Shown here in pieces: positions 36,379-43,403 of a DNA stretch of 43,403 nt. The translations under genes and the position numbers were made by a program. Location: contig JASHRF010000018.1 of NCBI GenBank assembly GCA_030037545.1, positions 1 through 43,403 on the forward strand, given 5' to 3'. The first letter of the stretch is position 1, and every line of letters begins with the position of its first letter. Source of the DNA: Acidobacteriaceae bacterium. Lineage in GTDB: Bacteria; Acidobacteriota; Terriglobia; Terriglobales; Acidobacteriaceae. Under the pieces are notes generated by a model, which ran no database searches, was not told where the DNA came from, and was given only the letters and a program-made list of their open reading frames with translations.

Positions 36379-37602
36379 ATGAAACGGATCTGCATGATCG
36401 CGTACACGAACTATCTCTCCGACGCGCGTCCGCGGCGCGAGGCGGAGACGCTGGTGCGGCGTGGCGATCGCGTGGATTTCATCGCGCTGGGGGAAAAGAA
36501 CGCCCCGGCCATAGAGACGGTGGAAGGCGTGCGGCTGTTGCGCGTGAAGCAACTGAAGTACCGGGGCAGCAGCGGCGCGCGCTACGTGCTCTCGTACCTG
36601 CGATTCCTGGGTGCGGTGACGGCCAGGCTTCTGCGCCTGAATGGGAAGGAACGGTACGACGTGGTGTACGTGCACACCATGCCCGATCTGCTGGTGCTGG
36701 CCGCGCTGATTCCGAAATTGATGGGCGCGCGGGTGGTGCTCAATCTGCATGACATGATGCCGGAGCTTTACATGTCGAAGTTCGGCATCCCGGAGAAGCA
36801 TCCGCTGATTCGATTCCTTGCGTGGCAGGAGCAACTGAGCATCCGGCTGGCCGACCGGGCAATTTCCGTACACGATCCGCACCGCGATGTGCTGTGCCGG
36901 CGTGGCGCGCCACGGGCGAAGATCACGGTTCTGCCCAATGTTCCCGATCCGCTGGTATTTCGCAACGACCTTCCGGCAGCAAAGACAGGCGACGCATTTC
37001 GGATTGTTTACCACGGAACCATCGCGCGGCGGCTGGGTCTCGACCTGGCGGTGAGCGCGTTTGCGGAGGCGACCAGCTCGTGCCCGGATGCGCGCCTGGA
37101 GATCTTCGGCGATGGCGACGCCGGCGATGAGCTGGAGGCGCAGATTGAGGCTTCGGGCGTGGCCGGCAGGATTTATTTCCGCCGGAAGATGTTTCGCGTG
37201 GAGGCCATTACGGAGATGATCCAAGGCGCTTCGGTGGGGATCGTGTGCAACCGGCGCGAGCTGGCCACGGAATATATGCTTCCGGTCAAGCTGCTGGAGT
37301 ATGTACACATGGGCATACCGGCGATCGCGCCGCGGCTCATGACCATCCAGTATTACTTCGGCGAGAACCAGGTGGAGTATTACGAAGCGGGAAGCGTGGC
37401 GGAGCTGGCCGCTGCCATTTGCCGGCTCTATGCCGACCCAGGAAGGCGGGCGGAGCTGGCCCGGCAGGGCGCGAAGTTCGCAAAGCACTTTAACTGGGAC
37501 GCGTTCAAGGGCGAGCTGTACCGGGTGGTGGACGAGGGGGATGCGCCTGCGGCGCTGGTGGCGAAGGAAGTGGAAGAGATCGGCGCGGGAAGCGCCAGGT
37601 AA
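36379..37602 (+). CDS. Glycosyltransferase family 4
   Basis: A 407-residue retaining GT-B glycosyltransferase. The N-terminal acceptor domain opens MKRICMIAYTNYLSDARPRR and includes VVYVHTMPDLLVLAALIPKL and LNLHDMMPELY. The C-terminal donor domain begins near residue 205 with FRIVYHGTIARRLGLDLAVS, then ARLEIFGDGD and the acidic ELATEYMLPVKLLEYVHMGI, where the EX7E motif of GT4 enzymes is expected. It should add a sugar to the lipid-linked unit on the cytoplasmic side. It sits between the two palindromic repeats (36182, 37636), so it may be an individually bounded transcription unit. Donor unknown. The ribosome site is weak. Confidence 0.87.
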   Translation: MKRICMIAYTNYLSDARPRREAETLVRRGDRVDFIALGEKNAPAIETVEGVRLLRVKQLKYRGSSGARYVLSYLRFLGAVTARLLRLNGKERYDVVYVHTMPDLLVLAALIPKLMGARVVLNLHDMMPELYMSKFGIPEKHPLIRFLAWQEQLSIRLADRAISVHDPHRDVLCRRGAPRAKITVLPNVPDPLVFRNDLPAAKTGDAFRIVYHGTIARRLGLDLAVSAFAEATSSCPDARLEIFGDGDAGDELEAQIEASGVAGRIYFRRKMFRVEAITEMIQGASVGIVCNRRELATEYMLPVKLLEYVHMGIPAIAPRLMTIQYYFGENQVEYYEAGSVAELAAAICRLYADPGRRAELARQGAKFAKHFNWDAFKGELYRVVDEGDAPAALVAKEVEEIGAGSAR

Positions 37603-37635
37603 GTCACGCGACCTGCGTGTCGGCGCTGGCGGCTT

Positions 37636-37672
37636 CCCATCCTTTTCACAATAAAGCCGTGAAAAGGATGGG
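37636..37672. repeat. Palindromic repeat (perfect 14-bp hairpin)
   Basis: CCCATCCTTTTCAC (37636-37649) and GTGAAAAGGATGGG (37659-37672) pair perfectly over 14 positions with loop AATAAAGCC. It lies about 35 bases beyond the GT4 stop. Loop and outer sequence match the hairpin at 36182-36218 while the stem differs on both sides in a compensating way. Confidence 0.75.
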
Positions 37673-37723
37673 GCACCCACACCCGAGCTTGTGGCTGAAT
37701 CCGTAACTGAAGAGGAATAAGGA

Positions 37724-38458
37724 GTGGCGCTGATTGTACGCATCGACGTTGACCGTCCCTATGGGAAGCAGGGATGGGCGCGCCACGTGGCCAGCCGGGT
37801 AAGCTCGGACTACTATTTACCGCGCATGGAGTGGCTGCGATACCTCAGCGAGCTGAAAACGATTCTGGGCATTCTGAATGCCAACGGCAGATCGGCGTAC
37901 GTGTTCTTCCGCAAGTGTAGTTATCCGTCGGCGGAGGTGCGCGAGCTGATGGCAGCGGGAAAGCACCAGTTCGGGCTGCATCTGGAGAATTCGCGATCGG
38001 AGGAGATGTTTCGGGAAGAGCTCGAGGCGCTGGAGCGGGAGCTGGGGTTCCGCGTGACCGCGTTTTCGAAGCACGGGTCAGGCAGGCGGCGGTGGGGGCG
38101 TTACCACTTTGCCCCCTATGAGCCGGAGCGGTACCTGCCCTGGGCACGGCAGGCGGGGTTGAAATTTTTCTTCGGGAACCAGGAGGATCCGCGGCTTGGG
38201 CCGGTCGAGGGCGGCGGGCTGGTGTATTTTCCGTCGGCCTTCTGGCTGGAACCGCAGTGGCGGGACACAACCAAGTTTCCCATTAACTGGCTGTTGCGGG
38301 AGGCGGCCGAGCGCGACGTGGTGATGCTACTGCACGCTGACAACGTGACGTCGAACCCGGAGATCCTGCGGGAGTTCCGGATGGTGGTGGAGAGGCTGGA
38401 ATCGGTGATTTTGCCGGTTGCGGCCGAGGCTGCGGCGGGAATGACGGCGGTGGGGTAA
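37724..38458 (+). CDS. Polysaccharide-deacetylase-like protein
   Basis: A 244-residue soluble protein. ALIVRIDVDRPYG at the start has the acidic pair expected of the first NodB motif of polysaccharide deacetylases. HQFGLHLENSRSEEMF and TAFSKHGSGRRRWGRYHF fall where the metal and catalytic histidine motifs would lie, and MLLHADNV near the end matches the last. It could remove acyl groups from the polymer or its precursors, but no signal peptide is present, so it would act in the cytoplasm. The GTG start has GAGGAATAAGGA before it. Family membership is likely but remote; activity is untested. Confidence 0.65.
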   Translation: MALIVRIDVDRPYGKQGWARHVASRVSSDYYLPRMEWLRYLSELKTILGILNANGRSAYVFFRKCSYPSAEVRELMAAGKHQFGLHLENSRSEEMFREELEALERELGFRVTAFSKHGSGRRRWGRYHFAPYEPERYLPWARQAGLKFFFGNQEDPRLGPVEGGGLVYFPSAFWLEPQWRDTTKFPINWLLREAAERDVVMLLHADNVTSNPEILREFRMVVERLESVILPVAAEAAAGMTAVG

Positions 38459-38583
38459 AAGCGGCGGGTCAGCGAGTCGGCAAGTGAGCAAGTCAGCGCT
38501 CCGGAGCAGATTCCCCAGCCTGAGCAGCCGGTTTCGGAAGTACCTCGGTATTGTGCACGTTCGAGTTCATTTTTAGGTTACCC

Positions 38584-38745
38584 ATGAGTCTGCTCCTCGC
38601 CCTGTTCGTGCTATTCAGTCTCGGCGCCGGATTGCATATGCTTGCAGGAACGAACGTTTCCGGAAAGAGAAACTGCACGGGCGCGATCAACGGATCCGAA
38701 GGGCAGAAATTCATGAAAAGCGGCGGCCGGGAGGCAACGGCATGA
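38584..38745 (+). CDS. Small single-pass membrane protein coupled to the export gene
   Basis: A 53-residue frame: MSLLLALFVLFSLGAGLHML is a strong membrane helix or signal peptide, followed by a polar tail. Its TGA overlaps the ATG of the export-protein gene as ATGA, the usual arrangement for translational coupling, and that same arrangement is seen at the next junction. No domain is recognised and no strong ribosome site precedes it, so it could be a leader peptide rather than a functional protein. Its position before the Wza-like gene makes a role in assembly worth testing. Confidence 0.5.
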   Translation: MSLLLALFVLFSLGAGLHMLAGTNVSGKRNCTGAINGSEGQKFMKSGGREATA

Positions 38746-39902
38746 TCCATCGAGCCGGCTCAGCTTTGGTCGTGCTGTGGCTGTGTGGGGTGGGGCTGTG
38801 CGCGGCAGGAGCGGGTGCGGCGCAGGAACCGCCGCCGCTTCCGGCGCCGCCCGCAGCGCAAGCGGATGTGCCATTGCCGCTTCCCGCGCCATCTCAGAAC
38901 CAAAATCAGAGCCAGAATCAGACCCAGACCCCCAGCCAGGCGCAGATTCAGGCCCAGATCGAGGTCCAGGAAAAGGCGCAGGCGGAGGGGCAGCCGACGC
39001 TCAAGCCGAATCCGCTGGAGACGCTGCGCAACTTTGAGCCGGGCGCGAATGAAGAGTACCGGTTGGGCAAAGGCGACGCGATCACGGTGGATTTTGCCGG
39101 CCGGCCGGATTTATCGGCCAAGCTGATCGTGGGTCCGGACGGACGCATCACGCTGCCGCTGGCCGGAGACATCATGCTGGATGGGCTGACACGGCCTCAG
39201 GCCGCGCAGGCCATCGAGACCGCGCTGGCGCCCTACTATTCCAACCTGGTTGCCACAGTCACCGTAACGCAATACTCGGCCAATCGCGTGGTGCTTCTGG
39301 GCGCGGTGGATCATCCCGGCACCATAACGTTCGATGGAACGCCTACGCTGCTGGAGGCGCTGGCGCGAGGCGGCGTGCAGGCAGGTCCGGACAAAAGCGG
39401 CGGCCAGACCCTGCAAACGGACCAGATTCCCGAGCGCTGCGCCATCTACCGGGGCAATGACCAGGTGATCTGGGTGGAGTTGAGAAAGCTGGTGGAAACG
39501 GGGAGCGCGATGGCCGATCTGCGCCTGCGTCGCGATGATGTGATTTATGTTCCCAGCAACGCCGAGCGCTTTGTCTCGGTGCTGGGACAGGTGAAGAATC
39601 CGGGCGCGATTCCGTTGACGTACAACGCCACGCTGGCCAGCATTGTGGCTTCAGCCGGAGGGTTTACTGAGGGTGCGGGCAGCAAGCCGCACGTTGAGGT
39701 TGTGGACCCGAGCAGCGGAACCAGGCAGACGTTTTCCTTTGCCGACGTGCTCAATCCCGGCAAATCGAGCGAGATTCAACTGAAGCCCGGCGACATCATC
39801 CTTGTGCCGCAGACCGGGTTCTATCATGCGACGTATTTTCTGGAGAGGCTCAATCCACTGGTAACCGTGGCCACGATTGCATTTTATGCAGGGGCATTAT
39901 GA
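38742..39902 (+). CDS. Polysaccharide export protein (Wza/GumB-like, with SLBB domains)
   Basis: A 386-residue periplasmic/outer-membrane protein. A signal peptide (GSALVVLWLCGVGLCAAG) is followed by a Pro-rich stretch and a Gln-rich linker (about 50-85). The Poly_export domain follows: YRLGKGDAITVDFAGRPDLS, LIVGPDGRITLPLAGDIMLD and TVTQYSANRVVLLGAVDHPG. Two SLBB-like units then occur, including VSVLGQVKNPGAIPLTYNAT. It would form the outer-membrane or periplasmic channel for the finished polymer. I see no clear lipobox; a cysteine near residue 20 is possible. A hydrophobic C-terminal end (PLVTVATIAFYAGAL) may insert in the membrane. ATGA overlaps link it to both the small gene before and the copolymerase after. 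Confidence 0.9.
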   Translation: MIHRAGSALVVLWLCGVGLCAAGAGAAQEPPPLPAPPAAQADVPLPLPAPSQNQNQSQNQTQTPSQAQIQAQIEVQEKAQAEGQPTLKPNPLETLRNFEPGANEEYRLGKGDAITVDFAGRPDLSAKLIVGPDGRITLPLAGDIMLDGLTRPQAAQAIETALAPYYSNLVATVTVTQYSANRVVLLGAVDHPGTITFDGTPTLLEALARGGVQAGPDKSGGQTLQTDQIPERCAIYRGNDQVIWVELRKLVETGSAMADLRLRRDDVIYVPSNAERFVSVLGQVKNPGAIPLTYNATLASIVASAGGFTEGAGSKPHVEVVDPSSGTRQTFSFADVLNPGKSSEIQLKPGDIILVPQTGFYHATYFLERLNPLVTVATIAFYAGAL

Positions 39903-42900
39903 GTCTGGAGCACAGCCCGTCCCAAGCCGTGCAGCAGCTTACGGCCGCCGCCAGCGCGGGGAACATGCCTCCGCCTGCCGGCCACACCACGGCAGAAGCA
40001 ACGGAACAGCCGTATTTTCGCTTTGATATCCTGCGCGCGCTGGAGCTGCACCGCAAGCTGGCGCTGAGCTTTGCCGTGACCGGGATGGCGCTGGCGGTGG
40101 CGTACGCGGCGCTGAGCTGGCCGGTTTATACGGCCGAGAGCGAGATTTATATCCAGCCCACGTCCGTCAAGATCATGGACCAAGGCAACAATCAGACGCG
40201 CTGGCCCTACGATTCCAATACCTACGATTCGTTTATCCAGCAGCAGGTGCAACTGGCGTCGAACCCTGACGTTCTGGAAGACGCGATGCGCAAGTTGCCC
40301 GCCGGCTCGTGGCAGAAGGCGGGCGAGAGCGACCAGGCTGCGGCGGAGCGGCTGGGGCGGTCGATCAAAGTCGAGAGGGAGGGGTCGAGCTACCAGGTTG
40401 GGATTACGGCGCAGTCCAAGAGCGCGGAAATGGCGGCGCAGATTGCCAACGCCGTAGCGGGCAGCATTGTAGAGAAGGCTGCGCACGAGGAAAATGCGGG
40501 CGACCCGCAGCGGCTGGCGATTCTGAAGAGCGAGCGCGACCGGGTGCAGAATCAACTGAACGCCGACCTGGCCGAACAGGACACGCTCAACAAGCAACTG
40601 GGCATGGCGGCGGTGGGAACCGAGGCGCCTGACCTGATCGATAACGCGATTGGGGCTACGCGCGAGGAGCTGATCAAGGCGCGCACCGATCACGACCAAG
40701 CCGAGGCGCGGTTTGCGTCACTGGACGCGAAGAATCCGCAGTCGTCGGCGGCCCTGGACGCGGAGGCAGACGAGCTGGTGGCGGGCGACCCAGGCTTGAC
40801 CAGCATGAAGACGTCTCTCAACCAGCGGCGCGCCACGCTGATTACGCAGATGGCGAACCTGACGCCGAATAATCCCGAGTACAAGCTGGACGCGCAGGAA
40901 CTGGCGCAAATTAATACCTCGCTGGACGCGATGATGAAGGACTTGCGGGTCAAGGCGGCGGCGCGCATCCGGGAAAAGCTGCGCACCGACCTGGAGCGGA
41001 CAGCGGGCGTGGAAGCGCGGTTGAACGGGCAGTTGCGGCAACTGGCGGAGACCGCGGCCAGCGCCACTCCCAAGCTGCAGCGGGACAATGATCTGGCCAC
41101 CGACATTGTTCGCCTGCGCAGCCGTTATGCGGCGGTGGACGAGGAGCTGCACGACATCATCCTTCAGGACAGCGTGCCGGGCGCGGTGCATCTTGCGGTG
41201 ACCGCAGCGCCGCCGCTCGATCCCAGCTATACCGGAATTCTGCGCAGGTCCTTGCCGCTTGGGGTGGGCGGCATCCTGCTGGGGCTGCTGGCGGCGCTGC
41301 TGGCCAATCAGCTCGATCCGAAGGTGTACATCGGTTCCGATGTGCAGCACCTGCTGGGGTTTGCGCCCCTGATCGCGCTGCCGGATTACGGCGAGGTTCC
41401 GGAGGCGGTTTTCGAAGAGCACATTTTGCGATTGTCGACGGCGATCGAACATGCGCGCCAACAGGGCAGCCTGCGCAACTGCATCTTTACGGGCACCGGC
41501 CCGGGCACCGGGGTTACGGCGGTGGTGACGCGGGTGCGCGACATGCTGGCCTCAATGGGCAGACCCACGGTTCTGGTGGATGCCGCCGACGGGCTACGCG
41601 CGGCTACGCCCAGGAGCGGGGAGGGAATTCGTTTTGAGGGTTCGGCGCAGACGGCGCAGACGGCGGCGAACGAGCGCGGCAGCCGTTCGCTGGCGCTGCT
41701 GCAGCGGGTTACGGCGGAGACTGGAACGCAGGATGAAAGCCTGGTGTTGAGCGACACGGCGCCGCTGCTGATTTCGGCGGAGACTGAATACCTGGCCCGT
41801 TTCGTGGATTGCGCCATCGTGGTGGCGGAGTCGGGTGTAACCACGCGCGCCGAGTTGCGGGCCACGGCCGCTGCCTTGCAGCGGCTGAGCGTGCCGGCGG
41901 CGGGGCTGGTGCTGAACCGGGTGAGTCTGGCCAAGGCCGATGCGGCGTTCCGGAAATCTGTGCTGGGGGTCGCGGCGCATGTGCGCGAGCAGGGCCGGAC
42001 GACGGCCAGGCAGGTGCCCAGATCGGCGCCGAGAAGGCGCGATTTTGAGGCAGACGTTCCCACGGCTCCTGTGAAGCATGAAACGCGTAAGCGAGTGGCG
42101 GAGCCGGAAGCTCCAGCACGCCCGCCAGCGGTTACGTATTCGCAGGCGGTTGCGCACCGGCAGCCCATGGAGTCGAAGGTTTCCGCGATGGTTTTGCCGC
42201 AGCCTGCAGCGGAACGCCTCGCAATGGAGCGCGGCGCAGAAGCGGAAGCGCCGCCAGCGGCATCCCAGTTTCCGCCCCAATTTATGTCCCAGGAGGACAC
42301 GGTATCGGCGCTTGCAGGTTCGCCCGCACCATCGCCAAGAAACGGGCGTGGGACGCAGGAATCCGCAGCACCGGGACCTGCGCCGGACGCAAATGTACCC
42401 TGGTGGCTGAGCGAAACCCCACTGACGACCCAGGCTACGAATGGGAAAATTTTATCGGACGGTTCTCCTGGAGCGCGAGAGCGTGCATCGCAACCAGGTG
42501 GACGCGGGGCGGTCGGTTTTCCGGTTTCGCGGCTCAGCGGACTGAGAAACGTGTTGTTCGGGGTGGGCGCGCTCGGCACGGTCAAGCGCGACGGGGAGAG
42601 GCGCGAGGAGCCGTGGAACGAGGAGCCGGCGCAGCCGCCGGTGCGGTCAAAAAGCTTTGAGCCGGAGCCGCTTGTGGCCCCAGAGTTCGAGCCGGAGGAG
42701 CTTGGGCCTGAGGCACATGCCATTGAACTGTTTGCAGGTCAACCATATCGGCCCGAGCCGTATGTTCCTGAATCGTCCGCACCCGTGTTGGCGCCGGCTT
42801 ACGCGTCCCCGTACACGCCGATTCCCGAGCCGGCTCCGCGGCCGGCTGCTGCCGCCGAAACCGGCGAGCCGCAAGGCACGCTGCGCGTGGTGGCGGCGCC

Positions 42901-43003
42901 TGAGTTTCTTCCTCCCCAGACGGCCCGGCTCGATCGCCGCGACACCCTCGACGACATCGAAGTTCTTCCCTCCCGGCGCGGCCAATATTGCAGAAAAGGC
43001 TGA
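39899..43003 (+). CDS. Polysaccharide copolymerase (Wzc-like) with degenerate kinase domain and long Pro-rich tail
   Basis: A 1034-residue inner-membrane protein. A Wzz domain (about 40-135) starts after the first membrane helix (LALSFAVTGMALAVAYAALS); a coiled-coil periplasmic region spans about 200-430; a second helix (LGVGGILLGLLAALLANQL) is at about 450-470. The cytoplasmic kinase-like domain (about 490-690) has GTGPGTGVTAVV where Walker A of BY-kinases has GxGKS/T, so the lysine is valine (about 539); VLVDAADG and SDTAPLL are remnants of Walker A' and B. From about 700 to the end it is disordered and Pro/Glu/Ala-rich, with four tyrosines spaced in PYRPEPYVPES to YASPYTPIPEP. It would control chain length with Wza and Wzy; kinase activity is unlikely. 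Confidence 0.9.
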   Translation: MSLEHSPSQAVQQLTAAASAGNMPPPAGHTTAEATEQPYFRFDILRALELHRKLALSFAVTGMALAVAYAALSWPVYTAESEIYIQPTSVKIMDQGNNQTRWPYDSNTYDSFIQQQVQLASNPDVLEDAMRKLPAGSWQKAGESDQAAAERLGRSIKVEREGSSYQVGITAQSKSAEMAAQIANAVAGSIVEKAAHEENAGDPQRLAILKSERDRVQNQLNADLAEQDTLNKQLGMAAVGTEAPDLIDNAIGATREELIKARTDHDQAEARFASLDAKNPQSSAALDAEADELVAGDPGLTSMKTSLNQRRATLITQMANLTPNNPEYKLDAQELAQINTSLDAMMKDLRVKAAARIREKLRTDLERTAGVEARLNGQLRQLAETAASATPKLQRDNDLATDIVRLRSRYAAVDEELHDIILQDSVPGAVHLAVTAAPPLDPSYTGILRRSLPLGVGGILLGLLAALLANQLDPKVYIGSDVQHLLGFAPLIALPDYGEVPEAVFEEHILRLSTAIEHARQQGSLRNCIFTGTGPGTGVTAVVTRVRDMLASMGRPTVLVDAADGLRAATPRSGEGIRFEGSAQTAQTAANERGSRSLALLQRVTAETGTQDESLVLSDTAPLLISAETEYLARFVDCAIVVAESGVTTRAELRATAAALQRLSVPAAGLVLNRVSLAKADAAFRKSVLGVAAHVREQGRTTARQVPRSAPRRRDFEADVPTAPVKHETRKRVAEPEAPARPPAVTYSQAVAHRQPMESKVSAMVLPQPAAERLAMERGAEAEAPPAASQFPPQFMSQEDTVSALAGSPAPSPRNGRGTQESAAPGPAPDANVPWWLSETPLTTQATNGKILSDGSPGARERASQPGGRGAVGFPVSRLSGLRNVLFGVGALGTVKRDGERREEPWNEEPAQPPVRSKSFEPEPLVAPEFEPEELGPEAHAIELFAGQPYRPEPYVPESSAPVLAPAYASPYTPIPEPAPRPAAAAETGEPQGTLRVVAAPEFLPPQTARLDRRDTLDDIEVLPSRRGQYCRKG

Positions 43004-43033
43004 GCGAATCGTAAGCGTCTCCGCGATACTTAT

Positions 43034-43055
43034 GGGCCGGCCACCCAATCGGCCC
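43034..43055 (+). terminator. Possible terminator hairpin after the EPS run
   Basis: GGGCCG (43034-43039) and CGGCCC (43050-43055) can pair around a ten-base loop about 30 bases past the copolymerase stop. What follows is GTCCCATCTTTG, without a strong T tract. Weak support. Confidence 0.3.
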
Positions 43056-43171
43056 GTCCCATCTTTGAATCCATTCATCGGAAATTCAATGTCTTGAATA
43101 GCAATCCTCAAGTCTGACTCAGGGCAATCGCACTTGGAAAGGCGTGCCGGTGGTGTCGATTTCAGGTTCAT

Positions 43172-43195
43172 ACGTACCCCCCCGGGGGGGTGCGT
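43172..43195. repeat. C7G7 palindrome
   Basis: ACCCCCCCGGGGGGGT (43176-43191) is a perfect 16-base palindrome, and with a G-T wobble the pairing extends to ACGTACCCC and GGGGTGCGT. It lies in a spacer just left of the 120-base repeat. Such homopolymer palindromes may be difficult to sequence, so exact length should be verified. Confidence 0.7.
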
Positions 43196-43283
43196 GGGAT
43201 TTTGCCATGAAGCTCCTTATTTTCTGACGGTTAGATGCGTTTTCGGGTGCGATTTACGTGCAGTTTCACGCAAGTAAGCGTAA

Positions 43284-43403
43284 CTTTCTTGCGCGTTTTT
43301 GTGCCTGCCGGCCCCGGATTCTCGAGCGGCCACGAGTGCCTGGGAACGTTTCTTCACAGCATAGCGGAAGGGCGAAATTAACCCGCAACGAGCGGCGAAA
43401 ATA
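43284..43403. repeat. 120-base direct repeat, right copy (continues past the edge)
   Basis: Aligns gap-free with 221-340 at an offset of 43063, with about 9 mismatches. The match runs into the last base of the window, so its real end is unknown. Homology begins abruptly at 43284; the bases before differ between copies. Confidence 0.85.

Larger units (their letters stand above)
43004..43403. other. Right-end intergenic region
   Basis: No supported gene. It contains a weak terminator-like hairpin (43034-43055), the C7G7 palindrome (43172-43195) and the right copy of the 120-base repeat (43284-43403). A small inverted repeat, GCAAG to CTTGC, lies at about 43271-43292. Confidence 0.6.

Overview
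This is a GC-rich window from a Gram-negative-type bacterium, most likely an Acidobacteriota (Terriglobia-like) genome. The clues are an orphan FtsX/MacB-type 'ADOP' permease, an EF-G2-like GTPase, and intergenic spacers littered with short palindromic repeats of a kind I associate with that group. The taxonomic call is inference; no rRNA or tRNA gene is present to fix it.

Positions 1-17,100 hold mixed housekeeping and regulatory genes: pyruvate phosphate dikinase (483-3218, minus), a membrane SpoIIE/PP2C-type phosphatase (3693-5807), an exported alpha/beta hydrolase, an ADOP permease and a STAS protein (5854-10374, all minus), a GH8 reducing-end xylosidase-like enzyme, a DUF2784 membrane protein, an exported two-repeat protein, an EF-G2-like GTPase and a YkgJ-type cysteine-cluster protein. 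A repeat-rich spacer without convincing genes follows (about 17,100-17,810).

Positions 17,810-43,003 are an exopolysaccharide (EPS) locus. A UDP-GlcNAc 6-dehydrogenase (WbpA type) and a small hypothetical gene are on the minus strand. The rest run on the plus strand: initiating sugar-phosphate transferase, WbpB-type 3-dehydrogenase, a fused WbpD-WbpE acetyltransferase/aminotransferase, two GT2 glycosyltransferases, a YdjC/ChbG deacetylase, a FemAB/GNAT-like transferase, an asparagine-synthase-like protein, an O-antigen ligase/polymerase, a Wzx-type flippase fused to an exported beta-helix domain, a short nucleotide-sugar dehydrogenase, a GT4 glycosyltransferase, a second deacetylase-like protein, a tiny membrane protein, a Wza-type export protein and a Wzc-type copolymerase. 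Many junctions overlap by 1-10 bases, so the locus reads as one or a few transcripts.

Together these genes predict a Wzx/Wzy-type pathway. A diacetamido-uronic acid nucleotide sugar (UDP-GlcNAc3NAcA) is made by WbpA, WbpB and the WbpE-WbpD fusion. A polyprenyl-linked repeat unit is started by the initiating transferase and extended by three glycosyltransferases, decorated or trimmed by transferases and deacetylases, flipped, polymerised, length-controlled and exported. Several proteins are unconventional: two fusions, a glutaminase-dead amidotransferase, a copolymerase whose kinase P-loop has lost its lysine, and a dehydrogenase lacking its C-terminal domain.

The last 400 bases hold no gene but carry a perfect C7G7 palindrome and a second copy of a 120-base repeat first seen near the left end.
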